From assembly GCA_012523975.1 (NCBI GenBank), contig JAAYSF010000085.1:20590-84589 (forward strand): a stretch of DNA of 64,000 nucleotides. Reading direction: 5' to 3'. The notes beneath the pieces were generated by a model that worked only from the letters and a program-made list of their open reading frames with translations, ran no database searches and had not been told where the DNA came from. The number at the start of each line of letters is the position of its first letter. Within the stretch, counting starts at the first letter, position 1. Source of the stretch: Veillonellaceae bacterium (lineage in GTDB: Bacteria; Bacillota; Negativicutes; JAAYSF01). Position numbers and translations under genes: made by a program. This document shows positions 1-10,648 of this stretch, in pieces.

Positions 1-631
1 ATTTGCTTATTTCAGCCGATTTTTCATCCATTAGCAAAATAGAATCTTTATCTTGAATAAACGGCAGATACAACTGTTTTACACAGTCAGCCGCCGCTTT
101 ATTACTTGCGCCAATGACTACCCGATCCGGCCGCATAAAATCCTCTACTGCGCCGCCTTCCTTTAAAAACTCAGGATTTGAAACAACATCAAACTGAATT
201 TCAACACCCCGCAAGGCTAATTCATCACTGACAATCAGCCGCACCGCCTGTGCAGTACCGACCGGCACCGTCGACTTATTAACGATAACAATTGGGTTGA
301 CGATTAGCTGCCCGATTTCGCGGGCAGCTGCGTATACCTGCGATAAATCTACCTTACCATCTTTCCCTGTTGGTGTACCGACTGTTATAAACGCAACAGT
401 GGCATCCTCTAGCGCCCTCTCTAAGCTAGTTGTAAAATACAGCCGCCCTGCCTTAGTATTTTTATCAACAATCTCTGCAAGGCCTGGTTCAAAAATTGGC
501 AATTTGCCTTGGTTTAGGCTATCAATCTTGGCTTGATCCTTGTCAACACACCAAACAGTATTACCTGTTTCAGCCAGGCATGCACCTGTTACCAAACCGA
601 CATAACCCGTTCCTGCAACAGCGATTTTCAA
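1..631 (-). CDS. ugd: UDP-glucose 6-dehydrogenase, C-terminus beyond window
   Basis: Oxidises UDP-glucose to UDP-glucuronate with NAD+ for surface polysaccharide. About 210 N-terminal residues are present; the gene runs off the left edge. The N-terminus has the Rossmann motif GTGYVGLVTGACLAE, then TVGTPTGKDG and the STVPVGT stretch, and further on SNPEFLKEG, all typical of the UDP-glucose/GDP-mannose dehydrogenase family. The start chosen is TTG at 631, because a purine-rich AGGGGTGG lies about 5 bases upstream; GTG two codons earlier is an alternative. It diverges from the glycosyltransferase genes at 1134-5059 and probably serves the same polysaccharide. UDP-ManNAc dehydrogenase is less likely but cannot be excluded without the C-terminus. 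Confidence 0.88.
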   Translation of the reverse strand, partial: MKIAVAGTGYVGLVTGACLAETGNTVWCVDKDQAKIDSLNQGKLPIFEPGLAEIVDKNTKAGRLYFTTSLERALEDATVAFITVGTPTGKDGKVDLSQVYAAAREIGQLIVNPIVIVNKSTVPVGTAQAVRLIVSDELALRGVEIQFDVVSNPEFLKEGGAVEDFMRPDRVVIGASNKAAADCVKQLYLPFIQDKDSILLMDEKSAEISK

Positions 632-812
632 GGTCACCACCCCTATCTGGCTCATGCTAAATCATTATCATCATTTTCATGCTATTCACCAGATAGTTAA
701 AGGGTTACAGTACTTGTACACAGGCCTTTTTAAAAATTAAAACTCAGCTGTAACATAAGTCTGCGACAATTCATATATTACACTAAAAGTTTGCAAAAGG
801 AGGGTAATTAGA

Positions 813-1040
813 GTGGTCGATGACCGAAAGTCTGGTTGCTGTGACTGTTGTAACGACATTCGCGATATTGTTGCCTGCGTTTGCAGCCTTGATAAAGAAT
901 TTGAATGCGTCGAAGAAGCGTTAGGTCATTGTGATAACCAAACTAAAGCTAAGGTGCTTACTTGTGTAATTCTGCGCGAAATTAAAGAGCTTGATCACAA
1001 GCTCAATCGCATTATACGCCATTTAAAATGCCCGCAGTAA
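813..1040 (+). CDS. Small cysteine-rich protein, unknown function
   Basis: A 75-residue protein with ten cysteines (positions 9, 10, 12, 13, 22, 24, 32, 40, 51, 73), beginning with a CCDCC cluster. The C-terminal part (about 45-72) looks helical and amphipathic. There is no signal peptide, so it is probably cytoplasmic, where the cysteines could bind metal. The GTG start has a strong AAGGAGGG site 8 bases upstream, and a terminator follows directly, so it looks like a single-gene transcript. I do not recognise the family. Its place beside the polysaccharide genes may be chance. Confidence 0.7.
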   Translation: MVDDRKSGCCDCCNDIRDIVACVCSLDKEFECVEEALGHCDNQTKAKVLTCVILREIKELDHKLNRIIRHLKCPQ

Positions 1041-1060
1041 ATTAATTAGACTTCAATAGA

Positions 1061-1107
1061 AAATAAGCCCCACAGCGTGTACTCCTTCTACTGCGGGGCT
1101 TATTAGT
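1061..1107 (+). terminator. Rho-independent terminator after the Cys-rich gene
   Basis: Inverted repeat AATAAGCCCCaCAG ... CTGCGGGGCTTATT, with a loop of about 15 bases, 20 bases after the stop codon. The arms are A/T-rich at the base, so it could work in both directions. Confidence 0.75.
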
Positions 1108-1133
1108 ATGCTAAAAATCTATAGAGGTGAATT

Positions 1134-2012
1134 ATGGCCGATTTTACCTTAACAACGCCGGTAGCATTTTTTATTTTTAACCGTCCTGATACAACTGCTC
1201 AAGTTTTTGAACAGATACGTCAGGCTAAACCGCAGAAGCTATTAGTCGTTGCCGACGGCCCCCGAACAACACACGCTGCGGATATCGACAAATGCGCCGC
1301 GACCAGGTCAATCATCGATACAATTGACTGGGACTGTCAAGTATTAACTAATTACTCCGACATAAATCTGGGCTGTAAGGTTCGTATGTCTTCAGGTCTT
1401 GATTGGGTCTTCAATACAGTCGATCAAGCCATTATCCTTGAACACGACACCTTACCCCACCCGTCCTTCTTCCGCTTTTGTCAGGAACTGCTGACACAAT
1501 ATCACGACGATAACCGAGTCATGAACATCTCGGGCTGTAATTTTCAATTCGGCAACCAACGAACCAATTACAGTTATTATTTCTCACGTTGTGTACATTG
1601 CTGGGGCTGGGCATCTTGGCGTCGAGCTTGGCAATATTATGACATCACTATGTCGCTGTGGCCCGAGGTTTCTCAAGGTGATTTACTTCAATCGCTATTA
1701 GTTCATGACCAGGCGCTGGCCTACTGGCACAAAGTGTTCGATGTCACCTATCACGGCTATATCAACACTTGGGACTATCAATGGGTTTTTAACTGTTGGA
1801 GTCAAAATGGGCTTTGTATATTACCTAATATCAACTTAATTTCAAACATTGGCTTTAATGCTGAAGGAACACACACAACCAACACTTCGTCCCGGGTTGC
1901 CAATTTGCCGACTGGGCAAATGGATTTTCCGCTCCGGCACCCACCTATTATGCTGCCGGACGTCGAGGCCGATAAATTTACACAGCAGCTCTATAATTCC
2001 GGAGAGATGTAA
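1134..2012 (+). CDS. GT-A type glycosyltransferase
   Basis: A 292-residue cytoplasmic glycosyltransferase-like protein that probably adds a sugar to a surface glycan. The N-terminus (PVAFFIFNRPDTTAQVFEQI) is the first strand and helix of a GT-A nucleotide-sugar fold; LLVVADGPR follows, and around residue 100 comes IILEHDTLPH, where the acidic residues stand in for the usual DxD metal site. The HCWGWASWRRAW stretch is typical of this glycosyltransferase-2-like subgroup. Start ATG with GAGGTG upstream. First gene of a three-gene run with the GT-B enzyme and gmd. The sugar donor and acceptor cannot be read from the sequence. Confidence 0.75.
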   Translation: MADFTLTTPVAFFIFNRPDTTAQVFEQIRQAKPQKLLVVADGPRTTHAADIDKCAATRSIIDTIDWDCQVLTNYSDINLGCKVRMSSGLDWVFNTVDQAIILEHDTLPHPSFFRFCQELLTQYHDDNRVMNISGCNFQFGNQRTNYSYYFSRCVHCWGWASWRRAWQYYDITMSLWPEVSQGDLLQSLLVHDQALAYWHKVFDVTYHGYINTWDYQWVFNCWSQNGLCILPNINLISNIGFNAEGTHTTNTSSRVANLPTGQMDFPLRHPPIMLPDVEADKFTQQLYNSGEM

Positions 2013-2030
2013 AATGACGGAGGATTTATA

Positions 2031-3977
2031 ATGATTAGGGATTTGCGCGTTGGTATCCCAATTGTCGGCAGTAAAGGCTGGCTAGGCGGCGTTTCACATA
2101 TGGAGCTCCACGTTAAAGCCGTCACTGCGCTGCCTAAAGATGAGCGCCCGCAGCTCTTTCTTGTTATTACTGACGACTCGTTTGAAAGTTACCAATTTTA
2201 CCGTTCTTGGGTCACTTTGTTTGATAGCGTGATCTATATAGGATCTGACTGTGAAAAGGTTTCAGCTATAACAGAGTTGCCGGTTATCCACTGTAAAAGC
2301 TGGGATGAGCTTTTTACCATAATTGACTTCTTTTTTCCGGTTAGTTTTAATGTCCTTCCAAATCACTGTGCGGCTTCATGGATCCACGATTTCCAGCATA
2401 AACACCTGCCAGATTTTTTCCCTGCTCATGACATTGCCTTGCGCGACGATCTTTGTCAGCGTATTGCCGATCAAGCTAAACTGGTTTTCTGCAGCAGCCG
2501 CGCGGTCGAAAGTGATTTTAAACGGTTTTATCCTGATTCCAAGGCTTTGACGTATGTATTGGCGCTGCGCATAAAGCCCGAACCTGAATGGTATGAAGGT
2601 GATCCAATTGCAGTCCAAAATAAGTATGGCTTACCGGATGAGTTTGTACTTTGCTCAAATCAATTTTGGGTACATAAGAATCACCGTCTGTTGTTCGCGG
2701 CTATTGCCCAACTGCGTCAAACAGGTCAAGATGTTCATCTGGCCTGTACAGGTTTGCCGAATGATTTCCGCTGCCCGGACTATATGGACCAACTTAAAGC
2801 ATATATCGAAGAACTGGGGATTGCTGACCTTATCCACATTTTAGGGCAAATTCCGCGCCAGGATCAGATTCAGCTTATCCGCCGCTCACTGTTTGTTGTG
2901 CAGCCCTCACTGTTCGAGGGGCTTAGTCTTATCGTGCAGGAATGCCGGGCCTTAGGGAAAACAATCGTCTTGTCGGATCTGGATGTTCATATAGAACACG
3001 AATATGGAGTTTACTTTAAGCGAGCAGATAGCAAAGACCTTGCCGCTAAAATGCGTCAACTTGTTTATCACGCTAAACCGGGCCCAGATACTATGCGGGA
3101 AATCGAGGCCAGGCTGCAAGCTGAAGGGCTGACAATCGGGTATGGAAAATCTTTCTGTAAAATGGTCGAGCAAGCCCAAGCATTATTCAACACTAACAGA
3201 CCGCCTTCGACTGACTCACCAGTTCTTATTGCCACATCACTTGCACTATCGGCTGATATGTCCAGTCAACGGCATGCTATCGATAGTTGGCTGCAAGCAG
3301 GGTTTGCCGTAGTCTCATTAAACAGGCCCGAAGATATTTCGGCACTTAAGCGTGAGTTTCCCGATATTAGCTTTGCTGTTTTAAGCCATAACGGTGGCAA
3401 CAATTATAACGCGCGACAAGTTTATCTAAATGATTTGCTAAATTACCTACGACAGAGCAATACCGCAGTTTGCGGCATAGTAGAGCCTGATATTTGCCTT
3501 TATGGAAGTAATTTAGTGGCCGCCATTGCTAAAGAAGCTGTTAACTGCCTGATATATCAAGAAAAAACTAGCATCGAAGGTCTTCGCTGCTTTGAGGGAA
3601 CGGCCTTTCCCGGACCAGGCTGTATCTTTTTCGACCGTCAAATTTTGGCTTGCTATCCGAATGAGACGTTTAGTCTAGACCAGCCCTGGTGGGATTACTG
3701 GGCCATTCTTATTCCGCTTATCAATAAAATCCCGATTAAACATGTGACAACACCATTTGCTTACCACGTCACTCATAGTCAGCATTATGATATTGATATT
3801 ATGATATCACTCGGCAGCATTCTGGCTAAATATGCCCCGCCCCCCTTTGAACTGTCTGGCCAGACTTTAGCAAAATACCAGACAATTATTGCCCAAATCA
3901 TCAGCAACCACTCGCTTGACGTTGCCATCTATAATCTTAACGTCAACGATATAGCTTACCGCGAGGTGAAGGCATGA
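2031..3977 (+). CDS. Large two-domain glycosyltransferase (GT4-like plus second domain)
   Basis: 648 residues. The first ~385 form a GT-B enzyme: an acceptor domain with a GGVSHMELH motif and a donor domain with [13 protein letters not shown] and the EX7E-type signature [18 protein letters not shown] (about 300), typical of GT4 retaining transferases. Residues ~390-648 form a separate region ([20 protein letters not shown], then [15 protein letters not shown]) resembling a degenerate nucleotide-sugar-binding domain. The start has GGAGG 8 bases upstream; the 3' end overlaps gmd by 4 bases (ATGA), so the two are translationally coupled. It may add two sugars in succession, but that is inference. 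Confidence 0.8.
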   Translation: MIRDLRVGIPIVGSKGWLGGVSHMELHVKAVTALPKDERPQLFLVITDDSFESYQFYRSWVTLFDSVIYIGSDCEKVSAITELPVIHCKSWDELFTIIDFFFPVSFNVLPNHCAASWIHDFQHKHLPDFFPAHDIALRDDLCQRIADQAKLVFCSSRAVESDFKRFYPDSKALTYVLALRIKPEPEWYEGDPIAVQNKYGLPDEFVLCSNQFWVHKNHRLLFAAIAQLRQTGQDVHLACTGLPNDFRCPDYMDQLKAYIEELGIADLIHILGQIPRQDQIQLIRRSLFVVQPSLFEGLSLIVQECRALGKTIVLSDLDVHIEHEYGVYFKRADSKDLAAKMRQLVYHAKPGPDTMREIEARLQAEGLTIGYGKSFCKMVEQAQALFNTNRPPSTDSPVLIATSLALSADMSSQRHAIDSWLQAGFAVVSLNRPEDISALKREFPDISFAVLSHNGGNNYNARQVYLNDLLNYLRQSNTAVCGIVEPDICLYGSNLVAAIAKEAVNCLIYQEKTSIEGLRCFEGTAFPGPGCIFFDRQILACYPNETFSLDQPWWDYWAILIPLINKIPIKHVTTPFAYHVTHSQHYDIDIMISLGSILAKYAPPPFELSGQTLAKYQTIIAQIISNHSLDVAIYNLNVNDIAYREVKA

Positions 3978-5059
3978 AAAAAGCATTAATTACCGGAATA
4001 ACCGGGCAGGATGGTGCCTATCTGGCTGAATTCTTACTTAATAAAGGGTATGAAGTGCACGGTATAAAACGACGTTCATCGCTGTTCAACACCCAGCGAA
4101 TTGATCATCTTTACCGGGATACCCACGAAGAAAATGTACGTTTTATTCTGCACTACGGCGATTTAACTGATTGTGCTAATCTTATCCGCATAATGCAAGA
4201 AGTACAGCCTGATGAGGTTTATAATTTAGCTGCTCAAAGCCATGTTAAAGTATCTTTTGAAACCCCCGAGTATACTGCTAATAGTGATGCGGTTGGCACT
4301 TTACGGCTGCTTGAGGCTATCCGCATTCTGGATTTAACCGAAAAAACAAAATTCTACCAGGCTTCAACCAGTGAATTATTCGGTAAAGTACAGGAAGTAC
4401 CGCAACGAGAAACTACTCCCTTTTATCCGCGCAGCCCATATGCGGCAGCCAAATTATATTCGTATTGGATAACAGTTAACTACCGCGAGGCCTATAATAT
4501 ATTTGCCTGTAACGGCATCCTTTTTAACCACGAATCACCGCTGAGAGGCGAAACCTTTGTCACGCGTAAAATTACCAGAGGCGTCGCCCGCATCAAACTT
4601 GGGTTACAGGATGTATTCTACCTTGGCAACCTGAACGCAAAACGTGACTGGGGCTATGCCGGTGATTACGTTGAGGCCATGTGGCTAATGCTGCAGCAGG
4701 AGCAGCCAGATGATTTTGTCATTGCTACTGGGGAAACTCATTCAGTCCGCGAGTTTGTAGAGCTAGCCTTTAAGAATGTCGGGATAAATATCATTTGGCG
4801 TGGCACCGGCATCGACGAACATGGTGTTGATGAAGCAACAGGCAAAATCGTGGTTAGAGTCGACCCGCGCTACTTCCGTCCTACCGAAGTTGATTTATTG
4901 TTGGGAGACGCTGCCAAAGCCAAAGCAAAACTTGGCTGGCAGCCTAAAGTCACCTTTCCGGAGCTAGTCGCCATGATGGTCAAAGCGGACACCGACCAGG
5001 CAAAATGCGATTTACTCTGCCAAAGCAATGGATTTCGAGTCCCTCAGTATGAAGAATAA
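3974..5059 (+). CDS. gmd: GDP-mannose 4,6-dehydratase
   Basis: Converts GDP-D-mannose to GDP-4-keto-6-deoxy-D-mannose, the precursor of GDP-fucose, GDP-rhamnose and perosamine. The full-length 361-residue protein has the NADP-binding [15 protein letters not shown] near the N-terminus, [16 protein letters not shown], the [14 protein letters not shown] loop, the catalytic [10 protein letters not shown] (YxxxK), and the C-terminal [13 protein letters not shown] typical of the family. It overlaps the upstream glycosyltransferase by 4 bases. No reductase or epimerase that would use the product is in the window, so the pathway must continue elsewhere. Confidence 0.96.
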   Translation: MKKALITGITGQDGAYLAEFLLNKGYEVHGIKRRSSLFNTQRIDHLYRDTHEENVRFILHYGDLTDCANLIRIMQEVQPDEVYNLAAQSHVKVSFETPEYTANSDAVGTLRLLEAIRILDLTEKTKFYQASTSELFGKVQEVPQRETTPFYPRSPYAAAKLYSYWITVNYREAYNIFACNGILFNHESPLRGETFVTRKITRGVARIKLGLQDVFYLGNLNAKRDWGYAGDYVEAMWLMLQQEQPDDFVIATGETHSVREFVELAFKNVGINIIWRGTGIDEHGVDEATGKIVVRVDPRYFRPTEVDLLLGDAAKAKAKLGWQPKVTFPELVAMMVKADTDQAKCDLLCQSNGFRVPQYEE

Positions 5060-5066
5060 ACGGAAT

Positions 5067-5101
5067 AACAAAGCTGACCTGTTTGGGAGGTCAGCTTTGT
5101 T
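5067..5101. terminator. Bidirectional terminator between gmd and cupin gene
   Basis: Near-perfect hairpin ACAAAGCTGACCT gtttggg AGGTCAGCTTTGT between convergent genes. It touches the stop codon of the minus-strand cupin gene. Confidence 0.85.
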
Positions 5102-5507
5102 ACTCTTGCAGTATTATGGGGTAATCTACGTCTACTTGGTCCCGTTCTTTTTTTAGCACCGGACATTCATCGCAGTAGGCAGCAATCGCAACCCAATTCT
5201 CAGTACCGACTACTTTGGCAGGATGCGGTGCATCGGTGGGAATCAAAAAACAGGTACCAGGTTCGAGCACATATTCATTATCGCTGATAGTTAGTATCGC
5301 CTTACCCTTAATAGTATAGACAATCTCATCACCCAAATGAATATGCGGCGTGCCTACTGATCCAGGCGGGACATCCAAGAACGCCATCTTTAAGAAGTTG
5401 CTGCAAGTGGTCCTTGGCGAAAAAAAAACCTGCCGAAAGATTTGGCCAAACTGTTCCTGCTTTAAGATTTCGAGCTTTTTAATCTCGGGAACTTTTTTAA
5501 TCTCCAA
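5100..5507 (-). CDS. Small cupin-domain protein
   Basis: 135 residues forming a single cupin barrel. Metal-ligand motif 1 is PHIHLGDEIVYTIKG (HxH, E); motif 2 is PTDAPHPAKV with one His. A C-terminal CDECPV pair could bind metal or be redox active. Substrate unknown: the fold covers dioxygenases, isomerases and sugar-binding regulators. A TTG at 5513 lies only 2 bases from AGGAGG, so TTG at 5507, with 8-base spacing, is the better start. It lies downstream of the histidine kinase on the same strand, with about 100 bases between. Confidence 0.75.
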   Translation of the reverse strand: MEIKKVPEIKKLEILKQEQFGQIFRQVFFSPRTTCSNFLKMAFLDVPPGSVGTPHIHLGDEIVYTIKGKAILTISDNEYVLEPGTCFLIPTDAPHPAKVVGTENWVAIAAYCDECPVLKKERDQVDVDYPIILQE

Positions 5508-5609
5508 TTCCAATACCTCCTATTGGCCTACCGAATTCCTATTAGAAGGTATGAAAAACGGCCTGGTGCTATGCCTCATGCCAGACTGAGCAGACTGGTA
5601 AAATATTAC

Positions 5610-7133
5610 TTAGCAGCAGTTTTTATTGGGAAGCATTACATAAAAAGTAGTCCCTTTGAGGCTGGAATCCACAGTAATCCGTCCATGGTGCCGTTCGACT
5701 ATGCTATAGCATACCGACAGTCCTAGCCCCGTTCCTTGCGGCTTAGTCGTGATAAAAGGCGTACCGAGTTTATCTAAAACAGCGGCATCTATTCCCGACC
5801 CTTCATCCTGAATAGCTAAAATTACGTCCTGATTGTCTAAGTAGGTCTGAATTGTTAGCTTGCCCCCGCTTTCCATAGCTTCCAGTCCGTTGCGTACCAG
5901 GTTTAATATAAGCTGGCGTATCTCCCTTTCATCTAGGGTTAATCTCGGAATATCGCCTGCCAAATCCAGCTTAATTTCCTTATTATTCATCATAGCATCG
6001 GCTTGAATTATTGGATATAGAGAATTAATTACGTCATTTAGATTTATACAGGCAGTTTGGATTGTTCTGTTACGCGCCAATGACAAAAATTGCGTAATTA
6101 TATGATTTATCCGATCCAACTCTTCAATTACTATCTCAATATAACCGTGATCTCTTTCATTGGTTAGCCTTTTTCCCAGCAGTTGCAGAAACCCCCGCGC
6201 CGCCGTCATGGGATTGCGTATCTCATGAGCCACACTGGCAGCCATCTGACCAACTAAATTAAGGCTTTCCAGCTTAGACAGCTCTTTTTCAAACGCCCGC
6301 TGTTCAGTTATGTCATTCATCAGCAAAAGGATAAGGTCGCGGCCATTAAAATTAACAACCTCGTTCGACAGCAAAACCTCGCGCCTTTCCCCCCGCTTAG
6401 TCAGATAATAGGTCTCCAAATTAGAAATACCTGCTCGTTCAGCGATAGTTTTTTCTAATACTGCCGGAGCACATTCATAACATAGCTTTAGGTCGCCTAT
6501 TGTACGACCAATCACCTCATATTTTGACCAGCCCGTATTACTTAAGAACTTGTTATTGACATCGATAAACCGTCCATCTTTGTCATGAATGCCCATCATA
6601 ATCGGGCTTGCGCTAAACGCCATTGCAAAGCGCTTTTCAGATGCGCGCAGGGCCATTTCGATTTGCTGCCGCTGTAAATTCTCAGCTTTTAGACTATTAT
6701 TTGCAGCCTCTAGCTCGCAGGTTCGCTCCTTTACCAACTCTTCCAGCTGATTTTTATAGGTTTGCAGTTCGTCTCTAGCTTTTTGCAATTCGAGATTTTT
6801 AATCTTAAGTTTAGTTATATCATAAAAAAAGACATACAGATTCCCAGCATTGGGAAACATGCGTAACTCAAACCAACTGGCTAACGGTTCATAGTAATAC
6901 TCAAATTCAGCTTCTTTATCAGCTTGTACTGCCTGCTTATACATTTGACGCAAATCTTTAACCATAGTTGTAGGAAAAACCTCTGAAAAGCTCTTGCCGA
7001 TAACTTCTGTTTTATGCTTAGCCAAAAACGCCAGAGCTTTTTTATTAATATATGTTAAACATAAGTTGCTATCCATAGCATAAAAGCCATCGGAAAGATT
7101 TTCAAGAATACAGGCTAGCACATCAGGTTTCAT
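5610..7133 (-). CDS. PAS-domain sensor histidine kinase, soluble
   Basis: 507-residue kinase without membrane segments, so a cytoplasmic sensor. Domain order: PAS (1-105), coiled coil (about 107-165), second PAS (165-285), HisKA with ASVAHEIRNPMTAARGFL (the phosphorylated His), and HATPase with NLVRNGLEAM (N box), DEGSGID (G1) and GTGLGLSV (G2). This build is like the KinA-type kinases that feed Spo0A in spore formers, which fits the Spo0E-like gene at 19793, but the target is inference since no response regulator is adjacent. The open frame extends 20 codons upstream, but GGAGG 6 bases before ATG 7133 fixes the start there. Confidence 0.88.
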   Translation of the reverse strand: MKPDVLACILENLSDGFYAMDSNLCLTYINKKALAFLAKHKTEVIGKSFSEVFPTTMVKDLRQMYKQAVQADKEAEFEYYYEPLASWFELRMFPNAGNLYVFFYDITKLKIKNLELQKARDELQTYKNQLEELVKERTCELEAANNSLKAENLQRQQIEMALRASEKRFAMAFSASPIMMGIHDKDGRFIDVNNKFLSNTGWSKYEVIGRTIGDLKLCYECAPAVLEKTIAERAGISNLETYYLTKRGERREVLLSNEVVNFNGRDLILLLMNDITEQRAFEKELSKLESLNLVGQMAASVAHEIRNPMTAARGFLQLLGKRLTNERDHGYIEIVIEELDRINHIITQFLSLARNRTIQTACINLNDVINSLYPIIQADAMMNNKEIKLDLAGDIPRLTLDEREIRQLILNLVRNGLEAMESGGKLTIQTYLDNQDVILAIQDEGSGIDAAVLDKLGTPFITTKPQGTGLGLSVCYSIVERHHGRITVDSSLKGTTFYVMLPNKNCC

Positions 7134-7204
7134 GTTGAACCTCCATAGTGAGTTAGGTATATATTTTTCCACAAAACAGCTTTTTACCTGCAAGAATTAC
7201 CCCT

Positions 7205-7236
7205 TAAATAAAAAACCAGGCGCCGTAAAGCGCCCA
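7205..7236 (-). terminator. Terminator after cysK
   Basis: On the minus strand GGCGC tttac GGCGCC is followed by TGGTTTTTTATTT, starting about 30 bases after the cysK stop. Confidence 0.7.
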
Positions 7237-7266
7237 GTTAACCTGCCAGCAAAGTAATTTATACCC

Positions 7267-8202
7267 CTAAGAATCTTGAAACAAAGCTGTCGACAAATAT
7301 CTTTCACCGGTATCCGGCAAGAGGACGACAATGTTTTTACCCTTATTTTCAGGCCGTTTAGCAAGTTCAGTAGCTGTATGCAAAGCCGCGCCGCTTGATA
7401 TTCCAATTAAGAGTCCTTCGTATTTTGCAACCTCTTTGGCCGCAGCAAAGGCTTCTTCGTTTTGGACCTTGGCAATGCTGTCAATGATAGCGGTATTTAG
7501 GACGCTAGGTACAAAACCAGCGCCAATTCCCTGGATTTTATGCGGCCCAGGCTTTCCACCCGAGATAACAGGAGAGTCAAATGGTTCAACCGCGATAATT
7601 TTCACTTCAGGCTTTCTTGCTTTCAAAACTTCACCAACGCCGGTAATCGTACCGCCAGTACCAACACCGGCAACAAAGATATCAACTTGACCATCAGTAT
7701 CGCGCCAGATTTCCTCAGCCGTTGTTTTCTTATGCATTGCCGGGTTTGCAGGGTTCTCAAACTGCTGCGGCATAAAGGAATTGGGATTTTGAGCAACAAG
7801 TTCTTCGGCCCTCTTAATTGCGCCTTTCATGCCTTCTGCACCAGGAGTAAGTACAAGCTCGGCCCCCAAGGCTTTAAGGAGATTACGGCGTTCAACACTC
7901 ATTGTATCAGGCATTGTTAGAATAAGTCTATAACCGCGGGCAGCGGCAACAAAGGCCAGGCCAACCCCGGTGTTTCCACTGGTAGGCTCGACAATTAATG
8001 TATCCTTGTTGATAAGTCCACGTTCTTCGGCATTTTGAATCATAGCATAACCAACCCGGTCTTTTACACTGCCAAGCGGATTAAAATATTCCAGTTTAGC
8101 GATAATTTTTGCCTCAAGCTCTTTGTTTTGTCCATAATTAGACAGTTCCAGCAATGGAGTATTACCGATAAGCTCAGTAAGATTTTTGGCAATTTTGGTC
8201 AT
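7267..8202 (-). CDS. cysK: Cysteine synthase (O-acetylserine sulfhydrylase)
   Basis: PLP enzyme that makes L-cysteine from O-acetyl-L-serine and sulfide. 311 residues, the usual length. It shows the [11 protein letters not shown] start, PLP lysine in [11 protein letters not shown] (about residue 45), the substrate loop [11 protein letters not shown], the phosphate loop [13 protein letters not shown], and the C-terminal [11 protein letters not shown]. Start ATG with TAGGAGGT upstream. It has its own promoter (8368-8397) and a leader terminator (8306-8344), so it is controlled separately from the metX-metY operon to its right, although both supply sulfur amino acids. No cysE lies in the window. 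Confidence 0.96.
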   Translation of the reverse strand: MTKIAKNLTELIGNTPLLELSNYGQNKELEAKIIAKLEYFNPLGSVKDRVGYAMIQNAEERGLINKDTLIVEPTSGNTGVGLAFVAAARGYRLILTMPDTMSVERRNLLKALGAELVLTPGAEGMKGAIKRAEELVAQNPNSFMPQQFENPANPAMHKKTTAEEIWRDTDGQVDIFVAGVGTGGTITGVGEVLKARKPEVKIIAVEPFDSPVISGGKPGPHKIQGIGAGFVPSVLNTAIIDSIAKVQNEEAFAAAKEVAKYEGLLIGISSGAALHTATELAKRPENKGKNIVVLLPDTGERYLSTALFQDS

Positions 8203-8291
8203 TGTTTTTTTACCTCCTAAATTTAGTATTAGTATTTTAAAAACCAGACGTAATCATTCGAATCATATTTATACTAAGGCTATTTGTAAAT

Positions 8292-8344
8292 AATTGAAAA
8301 AAATAAAAGGCTAAGTTAATCCGAGAACGGATAACTTAGCCTTT
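8292..8344 (-). terminator. Leader terminator (attenuator candidate) upstream of cysK
   Basis: Long hairpin: 13-base arms AAAGGCTAAGTTA / TAACTTAGCCTTT with an inner ATCCG/CGGAT stem, followed on the minus strand by TTATTTTTTT. It lies between a strong promoter (8368-8397) and the cysK start, so it should stop most transcripts before cysK unless it is opened. Just before it is a small TTGG-aagaa-CCAA stem whose CCAA borders the terminator arm. Confidence 0.8.
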
Positions 8345-8367
8345 GGTTCTTCCAATCAGCTAATTAT

Positions 8368-8397
8368 TTTATATCATAATCTTTACAAATATGTCAA
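8368..8397 (-). promoter_or_regulatory. Sigma-A promoter for the cysK leader
   Basis: Perfect -35 TTGACA (8392-8397), 18-base spacer, -10 TATAAA (8368-8373). Transcription would begin near 8360, about 160 bases before cysK. Confidence 0.7.
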
Positions 8398-8407
8398 TAG
8401 CTATCTA

Positions 8408-9010
8408 TCAGTCTTTTAAAATTTCATTCATACTGCCGCTGCGATAGCCGGCTAAATCTAGTGTTACAAAGGTAAAACCAAGTTTTTTAGAAACTGGCTT
8501 ATCCGCGCGGCATTAGCAGGCTTAGCAAGAACTTGAACATCTGGTGACGAAACATCAATTCTGGCAAGATCGCCATAATGCCTGACCCGCATTCATCGAC
8601 GGCTTTTATCCCCGGACGATAGTCTGACGTATCGTCAGCATTTGAACCTTCGAGCACCCATTTAAAACTATGTTCTTGAGCCCAGTTTTTTAGGGCTCCA
8701 AACCGTTCTTTTTTACAAAAATAGCATCTATTTGCGGTATTCTTTACAAAATCGTCACAGTTTAGCTCGCTAATATTGAGCAAAATATGCTTTATGCCTA
8801 TTTCCTGGGCAATACTAATTGCTTCCTGCTCCTCATGCTTTGATAAGGTTTCCGAGTAAGCAGTTATTGCCATAGCCCTATCTCCCAGCACCTTATATGC
8901 CGCTGCAGCCAAGCATGTGCTGTCGACACCGCCCGAAAACCCAATGACAGCGCTTTCAAGCTTTCAAGCAAAACTGACAAATTCTTTAATTTTTCTTGGG
9001 TTTGTTTCAT
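8408..9010 (-). pseudogene. larE: Decayed larE (sacrificial sulfur transferase)
   Basis: LarE is an ATP-dependent PP-loop enzyme that donates sulfur to the nickel-pincer cofactor of lactate racemase. Start ATG 9010 has GGAGAG upstream. Three lesions are visible: a 1-base loss near 8952-8967 puts the N-terminal codons out of frame with ESAVIGFSGGVDST (the PP-loop); after SDYRPGIKAVDE (near 8590) about 65 codons present in normal LarE are missing and the frame changes to RVRHYGDLARID; and a 1-base loss in an A6 run (8483-8488) shifts the frame again before KLGFTFVTLDLAGYRSGS. The longest open stretch, 8499-8912, is not a working gene. No larA, larB or larC is in the window. Confidence 0.85.
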
Positions 9011-9070
9011 AAAACTCTCCTTACCAGCCCCGATATGCATACGTTAATTGGCTTGAATGGTCGTCTTACG

Positions 9071-9103
9071 CCAAGACTCCCCCCTCAACGGGGTTAGTCT
9101 TGG
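9071..9103. other. Strong intergenic hairpin between metY and larE remnant
   Basis: CCAAGACTCCCCC ctcaa CGGGGttAGTCTTGG, about 12 base pairs, with no T-run on either side. It is better read as a processing or stabilising stem than a terminator. Confidence 0.5.
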
Positions 9104-9128
9104 CCTTCAGTTTACTGATCAGCCCATC

Positions 9129-10448
<1,320 letters not shown>

Positions 10449-10471
10449 TTATAAACTCTTAATATTCAGTC

Positions 10472-10624
10472 CTAGATAGCAACAAGACGCTGTTCGAACT
10501 TAACAACTTTTCCACCCCGAATAACGATAGTAATTTCATCAACTCTTTCTGTTTCATTCCCTGCAATGCTATGCTGAGGGTCATTACAGTCGCTAAGGTC
10601 TTGTTTATCAATATCTCTACTCAC
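10472..10624 (-). CDS. YezD-like (DUF2292) small protein
   Basis: A 50-residue protein. Its C-terminal half, DEITIVIRGGKVVKFEQR, matches the short beta-hairpin of the YezD/DUF2292 family (compare IAIVIKNGKVVQIERTEK at 16177). The GTG start has GAGGTG 6 bases upstream. It sits between metX and metY in one operon. YezD-like genes are often found with sulfur assimilation genes, and that context supports the call. Molecular function unknown; the N-terminal half is acidic and variable. Confidence 0.72.
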   Translation of the reverse strand: MSRDIDKQDLSDCNDPQHSIAGNETERVDEITIVIRGGKVVKFEQRLVAI

Positions 10625-10648
10625 AACTACACCTCATTTTATTTATAG

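Noticed and set aside
297..536. Open frame on the plus strand
   Set aside because: It lies antisense to the clear ugd coding sequence and has no ribosome site.
7331..7920. Two long plus-strand frames
   Set aside because: They are shadows of cysK, whose motifs fill the other strand.
9071..9103. Hairpin as a terminator for metY
   Set aside because: No T-run on either strand, so it is listed only as an intergenic stem.
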